Shown here: positions 9,541 through 19,133 of the stretch, piece by piece
How positions within the stretch are numbered: position 1 is the stretch's first letter
Layout of the letters: every line of letters starts with the position of its first letter
DNA from: an uncultured Anaeromyxobacter sp.
GTDB taxonomy: Bacteria; Myxococcota; Myxococcia; Myxococcales; Anaeromyxobacteraceae
Direction of reading: 5' to 3'
Length of the DNA: 64,000 nt
Assembly (NCBI GenBank): GCA_903874275.1
Contig: CAIQRS010000253.1
Location: 1 to 64,000 of the forward strand
Position numbers and translations under genes: made by a program
The notes under the pieces: generated by a model
The model's input: the letters and a program-made list of their open reading frames with translations, nothing else
The model's database searches: none
Told to the model about the DNA's origin: nothing

Positions 9541-10074
9541 TCACTTGAGGTTGGGGGGTGCGAGGGTCTTGAAGCCACGCTCGAGGGCGATGCGCCCGGA
9601 GCGGCAGATCTCCTGGATTCCGTAGGTCGCCAGCCGGTCCTCGAGCGCGTCGAGCTTGCCGGCGTTGCCGCTGGCCTCGATGATCAGCGCGTCCGGGGAG
9701 ACGTCCACGATCTTGGCCTCGTAGGTCTCGGCCAGGGCCCGCAGCTCGGCGTGGTTCTTCTCCGGGGTGCGGATCTTCACGAGCAGGAGCTCCCGCTCGA
9801 TGAGGTCCACCGGGGAGAGCTCCCGCACCTCGACCACCGGCACCAGCTTCTGGACCTGCCGGACCACCTGCTCCACGGTCTTCGAGGAGAGCAGGACCAC
9901 GATGGTCATGCGCGAGTACTCGGGGCGCTCGGTGGGCCCCACGGTGAGGCTGGCGATGTTGTAGCCGCGCCGGGAGAAGAGGCCGGCGATGCGGTGAAGC
10001 ACGCCCGGCTTGTTCTCCACGAGCAGGCTGACGGTGTGGCTGCTGCCGGTGGGCAGCTTTTCGTCGCGTTCCAT
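9541..10074 (-). CDS. ilvN: Acetolactate synthase small (regulatory) subunit
   Basis: A 177-residue protein with an N-terminal ACT domain (SLLVENKPGVLHRIAGLFSRRGYNIASLTVG) and the C-terminal ALS small-subunit domain (AELRALAETYEAKIVDVSPDALIIEASG). It binds valine and feedback-regulates IlvB. Length suits the short IlvH/IlvN form. It lies between ilvB and ilvC with 9- and 11-bp gaps. Confidence 0.96.
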   Translation of the reverse strand: MERDEKLPTGSSHTVSLLVENKPGVLHRIAGLFSRRGYNIASLTVGPTERPEYSRMTIVVLLSSKTVEQVVRQVQKLVPVVEVRELSPVDLIERELLLVKIRTPEKNHAELRALAETYEAKIVDVSPDALIIEASGNAGKLDALEDRLATYGIQEICRSGRIALERGFKTLAPPNLK

Positions 10075-10083
10075 GTCGTTCCT

Positions 10084-11790
10084 CTATTCGCCGTCGATCA
10101 TGTCGTTGAGGGGCGCGCCGGCGGGCACCATGGGATACACGTGCGCGTCGGGCCGGGTGCGGATGTCCACGATGACCGGACCGCCCTTGTGGGCCAGCGC
10201 CCGGTCGAGGACGTCCTCCAGTTCGGAAGGCTTGCGGGCCCGCAGCCCCAGGCAGCTGTAGGCGTCGGCCAGCTTGACCAGGTCGGGGAGGTCGCTCAGC
10301 GGGGTCTCGGCGAGCCGCTTCTCGTAGAAGAGGTCCTGCCACTGGTGGACCATGCCCAGGAACAGGTTGTTGAGGATGAAGATCTTGATGTTCAATTTCA
10401 GATCTACCGCGGTGGCCAGGTCCTGGAGCGTCATCTGGAACGACCCGTCGCCGTCGATCCCGATGACCAGCGCGTCGGGCTTTCCGAGCTGCACGCCGAT
10501 GGCGGCGGGCAGGCAGAAGCCCATGGTGCCGAGGCCGCCCGAGGTGATGAACTGGCGGGGCTGGGTGGTCGTCCAGTACTGGGCCGCGAACATCTGGTGC
10601 TTGCCCACGCCGGTGGTGACGAGCGCCTTGCCCTGGGTCTTCTCCCAGATCCGCCGGATGACGTGCTGGGGCTCGATGAACTCGTCCCCCTGGACGGCGT
10701 AGTGGAGCGGGTGCTTCTCCCGCCAGTCGGCCACCTTCTTCACCCAGGGTGCGAGATCGGCCCTCCCCGAGGCGGCGAAGGCCTTGCGGACCTCGGCGGT
10801 GAGCTGCGGGAGGAGCAGCTTGAGGTCCCCCACCAGCGGGACCGTGGCGGTGACCAGCTTGGAGATCTCGGCGGGGTCCACGTCGAGGTGGACGACCTTC
10901 GCCTCGGGGGCGAAGGTGGACAGCTTGCCGGTGACCCGGTCGTCGAAGCGGGCGCCGAGCGCGATGATCAGGTCGGAGTCCTGCACCGCGTAGTTGGCGA
11001 ACCTGGCCCCGTGCATGCCGAACATGCCCAGGCACTGGGGGTGGGTCTCGGGGAGCGCGCCCTTGCCGTGCACGGTGGTCACCACCGGCGCCCCGACCAG
11101 CTCGGCGAACTGCGCCACCTCCTCGTAGGCGCTGGCCGTCCGCACGCCACCGCCCAGGTAGATGATGGGGCGGCTGGAGGCGCGGATGAGCGCCGCGGCG
11201 TCCTTGAGGCGCGGCTCCTCCCGGACCGGCGGGTGGTAGCCGGGGATGTTGACGGTCTCCGGGTACTCGAACTCGAGCTCGGCGTTCTGGATGTCCTTGG
11301 GGATGTCCACCAGCACCGGGCCGGGCCGCCCGGTGCGGGCGATGTAGAAGGCCTCTTTGAGGATGCGCGGGAGGTCCTTCACGTCGGTCACCAGCCAGTT
11401 GTGCTTGGTGATGGGCATGGTGATGCCGGTGATGTCCGCCTCCTGGAAGGCATCGCTCCCGATGAGGGCGGACGACACGTTCCCGGTGATGGCCACCATG
11501 GGAACCGAGTCCAGGTAGGCGTCGGCGATCCCGGTGACCAGGTTGGTGGCCCCCGGGCCCGAGGTCCCGAAGCACACGCCCACCTTGCCGGTGGCGTGGG
11601 CGTACCCCTCGGCGGCATGGGCACCGGTCTGCTCGTGGCGCACCAGCACGTGCTTCAGCTTCTTCGAGTCGAAGAGCGCGTCGTAGATGGGCAGGATGGC
11701 CCCGCCCGGCACGCCGAAGAGCCAATCGACGCCCTCGGCCTCCAGCGCCCTCACCACCGCCTGCGCTCCCGTCATCTTTTCCCTTGCCAT
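10084..11790 (-). CDS. ilvB: Acetolactate synthase large (catalytic) subunit
   Basis: A 568-residue ThDP enzyme. The N-terminal PYR domain has the catalytic Glu in RHEQTGAHAAEGYA and GTSGPGATN; the central domain binds FAD; the C-terminal PP domain has the ThDP/Mg motif GDGSFQMTLQDLATA to ILNN. It condenses pyruvate with pyruvate or 2-oxobutyrate. A start at MTGAQ, five codons later, is also possible, but the ATG at 11790 has AGGG upstream. It is 40 bp downstream of leuA. Confidence 0.97.
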   Translation of the reverse strand: MAREKMTGAQAVVRALEAEGVDWLFGVPGGAILPIYDALFDSKKLKHVLVRHEQTGAHAAEGYAHATGKVGVCFGTSGPGATNLVTGIADAYLDSVPMVAITGNVSSALIGSDAFQEADITGITMPITKHNWLVTDVKDLPRILKEAFYIARTGRPGPVLVDIPKDIQNAELEFEYPETVNIPGYHPPVREEPRLKDAAALIRASSRPIIYLGGGVRTASAYEEVAQFAELVGAPVVTTVHGKGALPETHPQCLGMFGMHGARFANYAVQDSDLIIALGARFDDRVTGKLSTFAPEAKVVHLDVDPAEISKLVTATVPLVGDLKLLLPQLTAEVRKAFAASGRADLAPWVKKVADWREKHPLHYAVQGDEFIEPQHVIRRIWEKTQGKALVTTGVGKHQMFAAQYWTTTQPRQFITSGGLGTMGFCLPAAIGVQLGKPDALVIGIDGDGSFQMTLQDLATAVDLKLNIKIFILNNLFLGMVHQWQDLFYEKRLAETPLSDLPDLVKLADAYSCLGLRARKPSELEDVLDRALAHKGGPVIVDIRTRPDAHVYPMVPAGAPLNDMIDGE

Positions 11791-11830
11791 GGTCCCTCTC
11801 GCCGTTCCGGCCTGTCCTTCGCCTGCGTCC

Positions 11831-13432
11831 CTAGACGGTTCCCAGCGCGCTCTTCGCCTCTTGCTCCTGCTCCTCGGGCTTGATGCGCAGCGCGATGCGG
11901 TTCACCACGTCGAGGAAGGCGCGGGCGCTCCCCTCGATGACGTCGGTGGAGAGCGCTCGGCCGCGGTAGACGCCGGTCTCGTGCTCCACCTCCAGGCTCA
12001 CCTCGCCCTGCGCGTCCTCGCCCACCGTGACCGACTGGATCCGGTAGTCGCGCAGCTTGGCCTCGATGCCGGTGATCTTCTCGATGGCCTTGAAGACCGC
12101 GTCCACCGGGCCGTCGCCGGCCGCCGCGTCCTGGAAGCGCTCCCCGCCCGATTTGACGAGGGAGATGGAGGCCGCCGGCAGCGTGCCCGTCCCGGAGGTG
12201 GTGGAGAGCGCCGCGAGCTCCCACATGGCCTGCCCCTTGAGGAGCTGTCCGTGGATCACCAGCGCCTCCAGGTCGGCGTCGTAGATCTCCTTCTTCTTGT
12301 CGGCCAGCAGCTTGAAGTCGACGAAGACCTTGTCGAGCTGCTCGTCGGTGAGCCGGTAGCCCAGCTCGACGAGACGCGACTGGAGGGCGTGGCGGCCGGA
12401 GTGCTTGCCCAGCACCAGCTGCGACTTGGTGAAGCCGACCTCCTCCGGGCGCATGATCTCGTAGGTCTCCCGGTGGGTGAGCATGCCGTGCTGGTGGATG
12501 CCGGCCTCATGGGCGAAGGCGTTCTGCCCGACGATGGCCTTGTTGCGCTGCACCGAGTTGCCGGTGACCTGCTGCACCATCTTGCTGGCCGGGTAGAGCT
12601 TCTCGGTGCGGATGCCGGTGGTGACCCCGAGGACGTCGTGGCGGGTCTTGATGGCCATGACCACCTCCTCCAGGGAGGCGTTGCCGGCCCGCTCGCCGAT
12701 GCCGTTCAGGGTGCACTCCACCTGGCGCGCGCCCACCTGCACGCCGGCCAGGCTGTTGGCCACCGCCAGCCCGAGGTCGTTGTGGCAGTGGACCGAGATC
12801 ACCACCCGGTCGATGCCCCGCACGTGCTTGCCCAGGTACGAGAGGGTCTCGGCGTAGGTGGAGGGGAGCGCGTAGCCGACGGTGTCGGGGATGTTGAGGG
12901 TGGTGGCGCCGGCTCCGATGGCCGCCTCGACCACCTGGGCCAGGAACTCGAGCTCGGTGCGGGCGGCGTCCTCGGTGGAGAACTCCACGTCCTCGAACCT
13001 CTCTCGGGCCATCTTCACGCCCTCGACGGCGCGGCGGATGATCTCCTCCTTGGCCATCTTGAGCTTGAAGTCGCGGTGGATGGGGCTCGTCGCCAGGAAG
13101 ACGTGGCAGCGCCTGCGGGGCGCGTCCTGCAGCGCCTTCCAGGAGGCCTCGATGTCGCCGCGGGTGCAGCGGGAGAGGCTGCAGATGATGGGCCCCTCGA
13201 TCTGGCGCGAGACGCCCTGGATGGCCTCCAGGTCGCCCGGCGAGGCGGCGGCGAAACCGGCCTCGATGACGTCCACGCCCAGTTCCTGGAGGGCGCGCGC
13301 CACCCGGAGCTTCTGCCCGAGGTTCATGGAGAAGCCGGGGCTCTGCTCGCCGTCGCGGAGGGTCGTGTCGAACACGATCACGCGATCGGGGGTACGGCCG
13401 GGGGCGGCGGGCATCTTGCTGTCACTCGACAT
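11831..13432 (-). CDS. leuA: 2-isopropylmalate synthase
   Basis: A 533-residue LeuA. The HMG-CoA-lyase-like TIM barrel begins at [20 protein letters not shown] and carries the metal site HCHNDLG; the C-terminal LeuA allosteric domain (~400-515) gives leucine feedback. It makes 2-isopropylmalate from 2-oxoisovalerate and acetyl-CoA, the first committed step to leucine. It is the first gene of leuA-ilvBNC behind a strong promoter and a ~165-nt leader. leuB, leuC and leuD are not in the window. Confidence 0.96.
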   Translation of the reverse strand: MSSDSKMPAAPGRTPDRVIVFDTTLRDGEQSPGFSMNLGQKLRVARALQELGVDVIEAGFAAASPGDLEAIQGVSRQIEGPIICSLSRCTRGDIEASWKALQDAPRRRCHVFLATSPIHRDFKLKMAKEEIIRRAVEGVKMARERFEDVEFSTEDAARTELEFLAQVVEAAIGAGATTLNIPDTVGYALPSTYAETLSYLGKHVRGIDRVVISVHCHNDLGLAVANSLAGVQVGARQVECTLNGIGERAGNASLEEVVMAIKTRHDVLGVTTGIRTEKLYPASKMVQQVTGNSVQRNKAIVGQNAFAHEAGIHQHGMLTHRETYEIMRPEEVGFTKSQLVLGKHSGRHALQSRLVELGYRLTDEQLDKVFVDFKLLADKKKEIYDADLEALVIHGQLLKGQAMWELAALSTTSGTGTLPAASISLVKSGGERFQDAAAGDGPVDAVFKAIEKITGIEAKLRDYRIQSVTVGEDAQGEVSLEVEHETGVYRGRALSTDVIEGSARAFLDVVNRIALRIKPEEQEQEAKSALGTV

Positions 13433-13531
13433 GGCGGGTTCTCGGGCTCCGGTTCGGGGCCGCAGGAGCGATTCTCGCCATCGAGATCGACCCCTCCGGC
13501 CGTTCAGGCGGAAGAGGTCGCGGCAGAGGGT

Positions 13532-13597
13532 TCAGCCTCGCCGGGAGTCCTCTCCCGCCGGGCGAAGAAGTCGATGCGCTCTGCGTACGAAAGACAA
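13532..13597 (-). CDS. Possible leader peptide upstream of leuA
   Basis: Inside the predicted leuA leader is a 21-codon reading frame that would begin at TTG (13595-13597) and end at TGA (13532-13534). It contains two adjacent CTT leucine codons, which are rare in this GC-rich sequence. A hairpin (cgggag-tcct-ctcccg, 13542-13557) lies over its 3' half. This recalls leucine attenuators, but there is no good ribosome binding site at the TTG and no clear U-tract terminator before leuA. Treat it as a hypothesis. Confidence 0.2.
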   Translation of the reverse strand: MSFVRRAHRLLRPAGEDSRRG

Positions 13598-13606
13598 GGG
13601 AGGGAG

Positions 13607-13635
13607 AGAATACGGATCCGACACCACCGTGTCAA
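13607..13635 (-). promoter_or_regulatory. Sigma-70-type promoter of leuA-ilvBNC
   Basis: On the minus strand, a perfect TTGACA (13630-13635), a 17-bp spacer and TATTCT (13607-13612). The predicted start near 13600 gives a leader of about 165 nt. It lies 28 bp past the thrS stop, so leuA need not depend on thrS transcription. Confidence 0.72.
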
Positions 13636-13662
13636 CGACCCCGCCCACACGGCGCGCCCCGG

Positions 13663-15615
13663 TCAGTACGGCGCGGCCCCTTCCTTGCGGAGCAGCTCCA
13701 CGAAGGCGTCGAGGGGCATGGTCTTGAGATCTTCGCCGCCGCGGCGGCGCGGGGAGACCCCCTTCGACTCGACCTCCTTCTCGCCAACCACGACGGTGAA
13801 CGGGATCTTCTGCAGCTGGGCGTCGCGGATCTTGGCGCCGAGCTTCTCGCTGGTGTGGTCGAGCTCGACGCGGAACCCCTCGGCCTCGAGGCGTGCCGCC
13901 ACCTCGGCGGCCCAGTCGTTGAAGCGGTCGGACACGGTCACCACCCGGGCCTGCACCGGCGCGAGCCATGCGGGGAAGGCGCCGGCGAAGTGCTCGATGA
14001 GGATGGCCAGGAAGCGCTCGAAGGAGCCGTAGATGGCCCGGTGGATCACCACCGGCCGGTGCTCGGCGTTGTCGTCCCCCACGTAGGCGAGGTCGAAGCG
14101 ATCGGGCGCCAGGTAGTCGAGCTGGATGGTGGCGAGCTGCCACTTGCGGCCGATGGAGTCGGTCACGTCGAAGTCGATCTTGGGGCCGTAGAAGGCCCCC
14201 TCCCCCGGCTTCACCTCGAAGGGCAGGCCGACCGCCTCGAGCGCGCCCCGGAGGGCCGCCTCGGCCCGGTCCCAGGTGGCGTCGTCGCCCAGCTTCACCG
14301 CGGGTCGGGTGGAGAACTTGGCGGTGTAGGAGAGCCCCATGGCCTTGTAGACCACGTCGATCTGCCGGACCAGCGCGCGGACCTCGTCGACGATCTGCGA
14401 CTCGGCCAGGTAGATGTGGGCGTCGTCCTGCTGGAACTGCCGGACCCGGGTGAGCCCGGAGAGCGTGCCCGAGGCCTCGTTGCGGTGGAGCACGTCCTGG
14501 GTGTGGTAGCGGATGGGCAGCTCCCGGTAGCTGCGCTTCTGCATGGCGTAGAGCAGGTGGTGCGACGGGCAGTTCATGGGCTTGAGCGACTGGGTGCAGC
14601 GGTCCTCGAGCGGCAGCTTCTCGTCGGTCTCGCTGTCCACCACGAGGAACATGTTCTCGCGGTACTTGCCCCAGTGGCCCGAGGTCTCCCAGAGCTTCTT
14701 GTTGAAGAGCAGCGGCGTCTTCACCTCGACGTAGCCGTTCTTCCGGGTGAGTCGCCGCATGGCGTCGCCGAGCAGGTGGTAGAGGGTGGTGCCGTTCTGC
14801 AGCCAGAAGGCGGCGCCGGGCGCGTAGGGGTGGAACATGAAGAGCCCCAGCGCCGGCCCGAGCTTGCGGTGGTCGCGCTTGCGCGCCTCCTCCATCCGCG
14901 TGGTCCACTCGTCGAGATCCTTCTTGCTGAAGAAGCTGGTCCCGTAGATGCGCTGGAGCATGGGGTTCTTCGGATCGCCGCGCCAGTAGGCCCCGGCCAC
15001 CGAGAGGAGCTTCACCACCCCGATGCGGGCGGTGGTCGGCCCGTGGGGCCCGAGGCAGAAATCGACCCAGTCGCCGTGCCGGTAGAGGGTGAGCGTCTTC
15101 GCCCCCCGGGCGGCGATGTCCTTCACGATCTCGACCTTGTACCCCTCCCCCAGCTTCTCGAAGAGCGCCAGCGCGTCGGCCATCGACACCTCCTCGCGGA
15201 GGAAGGGGTGGTCGGCGGCGATGGCCTCGTTGGTGGCCTTCTCGATCCTCTCGAGGTCCTCGGGGGTGAAGGGGGTCTCGCGGGCGAAGTCGTAGTAGAA
15301 GCCCTCCTCGATGGACGGGCCGATGGTGACCTGCGTCCCCGGGTAGAGCTTCTGGACGACGCTGGCCATGACGTGGGCGGCGTCGTGGCGCGCCACCTCG
15401 AGCGCCTCCGGGTTCCGGGTGGTCACCACCTCGAGCCGGACGTCCCGGTCGAGCGGGCGGGAGAGGTCGACCGGTTCGCCGTCGAGCCGGGCCACGTAGG
15501 CGGCCTTGGCCAGGCCCTGGCCGATCTTCTCGCGCACGAAGTCCCCCACCGGGGTTCCGCGGGCGGTTTCCTTCTGCGTCCCGTCGGGGAGCGTCACCTT
15601 CACGATTTCGGACAT
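13663..15615 (-). CDS. thrS: Threonine-tRNA ligase
   Basis: A 650-residue enzyme from the ATG at 15613-15615 ([13 protein letters not shown]); an in-frame GTG six codons upstream is less likely because it adds residues before the TGS domain. Order: TGS (~1-65), editing domain with [17 protein letters not shown], class II core with [34 protein letters not shown] and QDDAHIY, then the anticodon domain. In enteric bacteria thrS directly precedes infC; here leuA-ilvBNC intervenes. Confidence 0.97.
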   Translation of the reverse strand: MSEIVKVTLPDGTQKETARGTPVGDFVREKIGQGLAKAAYVARLDGEPVDLSRPLDRDVRLEVVTTRNPEALEVARHDAAHVMASVVQKLYPGTQVTIGPSIEEGFYYDFARETPFTPEDLERIEKATNEAIAADHPFLREEVSMADALALFEKLGEGYKVEIVKDIAARGAKTLTLYRHGDWVDFCLGPHGPTTARIGVVKLLSVAGAYWRGDPKNPMLQRIYGTSFFSKKDLDEWTTRMEEARKRDHRKLGPALGLFMFHPYAPGAAFWLQNGTTLYHLLGDAMRRLTRKNGYVEVKTPLLFNKKLWETSGHWGKYRENMFLVVDSETDEKLPLEDRCTQSLKPMNCPSHHLLYAMQKRSYRELPIRYHTQDVLHRNEASGTLSGLTRVRQFQQDDAHIYLAESQIVDEVRALVRQIDVVYKAMGLSYTAKFSTRPAVKLGDDATWDRAEAALRGALEAVGLPFEVKPGEGAFYGPKIDFDVTDSIGRKWQLATIQLDYLAPDRFDLAYVGDDNAEHRPVVIHRAIYGSFERFLAILIEHFAGAFPAWLAPVQARVVTVSDRFNDWAAEVAARLEAEGFRVELDHTSEKLGAKIRDAQLQKIPFTVVVGEKEVESKGVSPRRRGGEDLKTMPLDAFVELLRKEGAAPY

Positions 15616-15666
15616 GGCGTGGGTTCGTAGCACGCGTGGATGGGGGTCGCAACCTCGCCCGTTAAT

Positions 15667-16314
15667 TCACTCCGAGTAACCGTAGCCCCCGGTCCGGACC
15701 CCGGTGACCCGGCCGTCGCGGACCTGGACGAAGCGCACCAGCGCGCGGGGGCCGAAGTCGTAGGTCCAGGTCTCCATCAGCACCACGGTGGCGGCCCCGG
15801 CGACCCACTGCCCGTCCCCCTCGGCCACCGCGATCTGCACCTCGCGCACGTCGCGGAAGACCGGCTCGCCGCAGAGGGAGAGCAGCTCGTAGGTGGAGTC
15901 GCCGGCCTGGATGGAGGTGGACTTGCAGGGCGCCCGGGGGATGGCGCCGCCGCTCCGCCGGCCGTCGACGGCATGGCCGTACCCGCCGGTCCGGACGTTC
16001 ACCACCTTGCCGGCCTCGAGCCTCACGTACTGGAGGAGGCGCGAGGAGCCGAGGTCGTAGGTCCAGGTCTCGACCGTGATGGTGACGGTCCGCGACGCTC
16101 CCTGGACCCGGTCCCCCACCCACTCGGTGACCTGGGCGGGCCTGGCCTCGACCAGCGTCGGCTGTCCGCACTTTCCGAGTACGTCGAGGCGCGAGTCGCC
16201 GACCGAGATGACCCCGCCCGGGCAACTCATCCCGTCGGCGGCGGCGGGCACGGACGGGACCAGCCCGGCGAGGATCGCCGATGCGGCGGCGAGGGCGAGC
16301 AGGGTCCTGGACAC
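15667..16314 (-). CDS. Secreted protein with two DUF2845-like repeats
   Basis: A 215-residue exported protein. Residues 1-26 are a signal peptide (LLALAAASAILAGLVPSVPAAA). The mature part has two copies of an ~80-residue unit: CPGGVISVGDSRLDVLGKCG...TWTYDLGSSRLLQYVRLEAGKV then CKSTSIQAGDSTYELLSLCG...TWTYDFGPRALVRFVQVRDGRV, each closing with VRTGGYG and each with one Cys pair. This matches the pattern of DUF2845, of unknown function, found mostly once per protein. It ends 51 bp before thrS on the same strand. Confidence 0.7.
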   Translation of the reverse strand: MSRTLLALAAASAILAGLVPSVPAAADGMSCPGGVISVGDSRLDVLGKCGQPTLVEARPAQVTEWVGDRVQGASRTVTITVETWTYDLGSSRLLQYVRLEAGKVVNVRTGGYGHAVDGRRSGGAIPRAPCKSTSIQAGDSTYELLSLCGEPVFRDVREVQIAVAEGDGQWVAGAATVVLMETWTYDFGPRALVRFVQVRDGRVTGVRTGGYGYSE

Positions 16315-16410
16315 GCCATCATCCTACGCGGATGCGGTGAAACGCGCCCTCGATACCTGAACGGAATGTCAGACCCCCGTGCTCTTCTCTCCTCGTCGGA
16401 GGCAACGCAC

Positions 16411-16584
16411 ATGAAGGACCTGAAAGAGCGCGAAGTGGAGGCCCGGGCCCGGCTGGCGGAGCGGCTCAAGAGGTTGCGCGCCGAGATGTCCCGGCGCCCT
16501 TCCCCCGGCTCCCCCGTTCCCCGCAGCCAGCTCACCCGCCCCCGGGTCGAGCCCGAGCAGCCCAACTGGTGGTGGCAGCGGTAG
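16411..16584 (+). CDS. Small basic protein of unknown function
   Basis: 57 residues from the ATG at 16411, chosen because GGAGG (398-402 of this kilobase) sits eight bases upstream. An in-frame ATG at 16366 would give 72 residues but has no such site. The N-terminal half is a charged helix (LKEREVEARARLAERLKRLRAEM), the middle is Pro/Ser-rich and the end is NWWWQR. No family recognised. It is isolated between two minus-strand genes. Confidence 0.5.
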   Translation: MKDLKEREVEARARLAERLKRLRAEMSRRPSPGSPVPRSQLTRPRVEPEQPNWWWQR

Positions 16585-16596
16585 GGGCGCGGGCCG

Positions 16597-17103
16597 TCAG
16601 CCTCCCGTGGCGGCGAACCACGCCCCGCCCGGGCTGGTGATGAACACGATCGGCGCGATGCACGGGCTCGGGAGGTCGAGCGCCGCCTCGATCTCGGAGT
16701 CGCCGCCGGTCGTCGCCGGGAAGTCGCCGGTGGTCACGTTCACCGTGACCGCCTCGGCCGCCGCGTCCACCGTCAGGCAGCTCACCACGGCCCGGAACGT
16801 CGGGACGGGGTTCACGAGCCTCCGGGCGGGCGGGACCGCCGGGTCGTCGGCCAGCACCAGCCCCCGCACCTTCACCTCGACCCGCCCGTCGGCCTTCACC
16901 TCGCCCTTGCCCACGCGGATCACCCACGGGAGGCCGCCCCCGTTCACGCCGCGGATCGCGTGCGTGGAACCGGTGAACGGGCGCATCACCCCCGCCATCG
17001 ACTCGAATTCCATCACCTTGTCGCCGGCCATCGCCGCCGGCGCGAGAACCACCAGGGCGGCCAGGCCCGTCGCCACGTTCACTGCGAGACGCATCGGACT
17101 CAT
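16597..17103 (-). CDS. Secreted protein of unknown function
   Basis: 168 residues from the ATG at 17101-17103, supported by GGAGG six bases upstream. A signal peptide (MRLAVNVATGLAALVVLAPAAMA) is followed by a beta-rich domain with a possible Cys pair (VVSCLTVDA and LPSPCIAPIVFI). The frame can be extended upstream by 10 codons but without a ribosome binding site. No family recognised. Ends 13 bp from the convergent small gene at 16411. Confidence 0.6.
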   Translation of the reverse strand: MSPMRLAVNVATGLAALVVLAPAAMAGDKVMEFESMAGVMRPFTGSTHAIRGVNGGGLPWVIRVGKGEVKADGRVEVKVRGLVLADDPAVPPARRLVNPVPTFRAVVSCLTVDAAAEAVTVNVTTGDFPATTGGDSEIEAALDLPSPCIAPIVFITSPGGAWFAATGG

Positions 17104-17246
17104 CGTGTACCTCCGGTTCCGGTTCGGGAACATGGGCGCGCCCGCCAGTTCGGGAGCGCCGGTGGTTCAACCCCCGGGAGGTGGGCGATGCGCCAGGGTA
17201 AGTGAGGATTGTCGGGCCGGTTCCGTCGCTTCCTTCCGGCGCAGGT

Positions 17247-17675
17247 TCAGGAGGGCGTCGGCTCTCGCCGCCGCTGCGCTTCCGCGAGACCGGCCTCTTC
17301 CACCACCCGCTCCATCAACACCGCTGGATCGGCGCGCGTCCCCGCGATGCCCACCGCGCGCCAGCCATCCCGCCCCAGCTCGTCCAGCCGCTCCTCCAGC
17401 TTCTCCACGCCGAACCTCCCCCCGAACCAGGGGTCGTCCGACGTGACCAGCCGGTAGATCCGGTCGCCGACCTGGGGAAGCGCCGGAATCGCGGCCGCGA
17501 CCTGAAGTGCCGGGACGAAGTTCCCCGATGCCCCGTAGGCCCCCTCGGCGACCCACTTCACGTCCTCGCCCTCCGTGAAGGGGGGGCAGGGTGCGCCGAG
17601 CCGTCCCTTGGCGTCGAGGGCGTTTGGCTGCTCGATCAACCGCCACGCGCCCTTCCAGAAGGTCTTGTTTGCCAT
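17247..17675 (-). CDS. Hypothetical cytoplasmic protein
   Basis: 142 residues if it begins at MANKTFWKGAWRLIEQ (17673-17675). No start in this frame has a clear ribosome binding site, and MDCR four codons earlier is an alternative. The C-terminal part (VEKLEERLDELGRDGWRAVGIAGT) resembles the helix-strand segment of DUF4177-type proteins (LNELGxxGWELVAV), which is only suggestive. No signal peptide or membrane segment. Function unknown. Confidence 0.45.
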   Translation of the reverse strand: MANKTFWKGAWRLIEQPNALDAKGRLGAPCPPFTEGEDVKWVAEGAYGASGNFVPALQVAAAIPALPQVGDRIYRLVTSDDPWFGGRFGVEKLEERLDELGRDGWRAVGIAGTRADPAVLMERVVEEAGLAEAQRRREPTPS

Positions 17676-18097
17676 GCGACAGTCCATACCGGCAGGAAGG
17701 GCGCCCGTCCCATTCTGTTCCTCCGAACCGGTCCAGCGATCACGCCCCAAGAGGGGCGTCCTGGTCTCCTCCCTTCGAATCCTGTCCGCCAACACGCCTC
17801 GGACCTCACACCTGGTGGATACCCCGGGATCGTGAACGTTCCCTTTTCGGCATCCGCGGCAACGCTTTCCGTGATCGGCTCCCAAGGGAGGCAAGCGTAC
17901 GCGAACATCCTTTTTCGTTTACTTCCATGATTTTAAGTATTTGTTTCGCAGTCACGTACCCCAATGGCGGTACACGCGGCGCCGAGCGACAGCTAGATAA
18001 TTGGAGTATTCCAATGTCTACTTGAGCCGTCCATCTTCGACCCGCCAGGAATGCCAGTGACCCGATCGATTGTCGTCGCTCCCTGTGAGGCTCTCGA
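17676..18097. other. Gene-free, partly AT-rich intergenic region
   Basis: 422 bp without a supported gene. From about 17900 to 18020 the base composition drops well below the surroundings in GC. It contains a hairpin GTACC-N8-GGTAC (17955-17972) and a clean inverted repeat ATTGGA-GTAT-TCCAAT (18000-18015), about 80 bp before the ECF sigma factor start. These look like operator or promoter structures of the sigma gene. No consensus -35/-10 pair stands out. Confidence 0.5.
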
Positions 18098-18691
18098 ATG
18101 AGCGGACCGACGGTCACGGCGAGCGAGGCCCAGCGAAGCCACGTCACGCGGCTCTACCGGGAGTTTGGCCCCGTCGTCTACCGGCGATGCCTTCGCCTGC
18201 TCGGAGACCGCACGACCGCGCACGATGCCACCCAGGATGTCTTCGTGAAGCTCCTCGGGAACATGGAGCAACTCTCCTCCCGGGAAACGGTCCTCCCCTG
18301 GATCTACAGGGTCGCGACCAACCACTGCCTGAACCTCCTCCGGGATGCCCGGAGGCGCGGCGAGGAGGCAGCCACGGAGGATCAGGATGCCCTCCCCGCC
18401 TCGAACGGCGCTTCCCGTCCGGACGCCCTCGTGGAGTGGGAGCTCGCACGCACCGTCCTGGCCAGGTTCGATGGTGTGACCCAGCTGGTCGCCGTCGGTG
18501 TCTTCGTCGACGGCATGAACCACGACGAGGTCGCGGACGCGCTCGGGATCTCCCGGCGAACCGTCTCGAGGAGGCTGGAACGATTCGTGGAGGGGGCCCG
18601 ACGGTTTCTCGGGGCGACAGGCGCGCGCCCGCCCGCCGCCGGAACGCGTTCAGCCTTTCCTGCCCGATCCAGCCCGGCCGGAACGGGCTAG
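18098..18691 (+). CDS. ECF-type RNA polymerase sigma factor
   Basis: 197 residues with sigma region 2 (~18-85: FGPVVYRRCLRLLG, DATQDVFVKLL, LPWIYRVATNHCLNLLRD) and region 4 (~112-165: VAVGVFVDGMNHDEVADALGISRRTVSRRLERF). The ATG is preceded by GAGG. A short Ala/Pro/Ser-rich tail follows. No anti-sigma gene is adjacent; the next gene is convergent and overlaps its stop by four bases. The AT-rich inverted repeat upstream may be its autoregulatory site. Confidence 0.85.
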   Translation: MSGPTVTASEAQRSHVTRLYREFGPVVYRRCLRLLGDRTTAHDATQDVFVKLLGNMEQLSSRETVLPWIYRVATNHCLNLLRDARRRGEEAATEDQDALPASNGASRPDALVEWELARTVLARFDGVTQLVAVGVFVDGMNHDEVADALGISRRTVSRRLERFVEGARRFLGATGARPPAAGTRSAFPARSSPAGTG

Positions 18692-18876
18692 CCCTTCTCC
18701 CTGCCGACGACCTGGATCTGGCTCACGAGCCTCGGCAGGAGTTTCCCGCTCCCGTCGAGTTCCACCGAGGCGAAGAGCCGTCCCTCCTTCTGGTACGTGG
18801 CGCGAATGGTCCCGGTCCCGGTTCGCCGCCAGAGGAACCCGTGCCGGACGGTCACTCTCTCCCCGACCTTCAGCAT
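18688..18876 (-). CDS. Small beta-rich protein of unknown function
   Basis: 62 residues from the ATG at 18874-18876, chosen because GGAGAGG lies just upstream; a longer frame (83 residues) exists. Alternating strands (KVGERVTVRHGFLWRRTGTGTI, FASVELDGSGKLLPRLV, IQVVG) suggest a small SH3-like barrel. Its stop overlaps that of the ECF sigma factor (shared CTAG). Family and function not recognised. Confidence 0.45.
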   Translation of the reverse strand: MLKVGERVTVRHGFLWRRTGTGTIRATYQKEGRLFASVELDGSGKLLPRLVSQIQVVGREKG

Positions 18877-19011
18877 GCCCGCCACCTCTCCTGACCCTGA
18901 CATCAAGACGCGCTTTTCCATTGATCCAGGTCTAGACACGCCGCGCCGCCGCTACCGTCGGATCGTTGCGACGCGTGGCGTCTTGAATGTCCACTCCCAG
19001 TACTTCAGCGT

Positions 19012-19043
19012 AGGCACACCTCATCTCACATGAGGTGCTGCCT
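19012..19043. other. Long stem-loop upstream of the collagen-like gene
   Basis: CACCTCAT (19017-19024) pairs perfectly with ATGAGGTG (19030-19037) around CTCAC. AGGCA (19012-19016) extends the stem with TGCCT (19039-19043) past one bulged base. There is no T tract. It lies 90 bp before the lipoprotein start and may be a leader or regulatory structure. Confidence 0.5.
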
Positions 19044-19133
19044 GTCGAACCGATCGAGAAGTTCACCCAGCGTCACCCCCTCGACGGCGGCCTCGCGAAG
19101 TGGTGACTCGACTTCGTCGTATTGGGGGAATCA

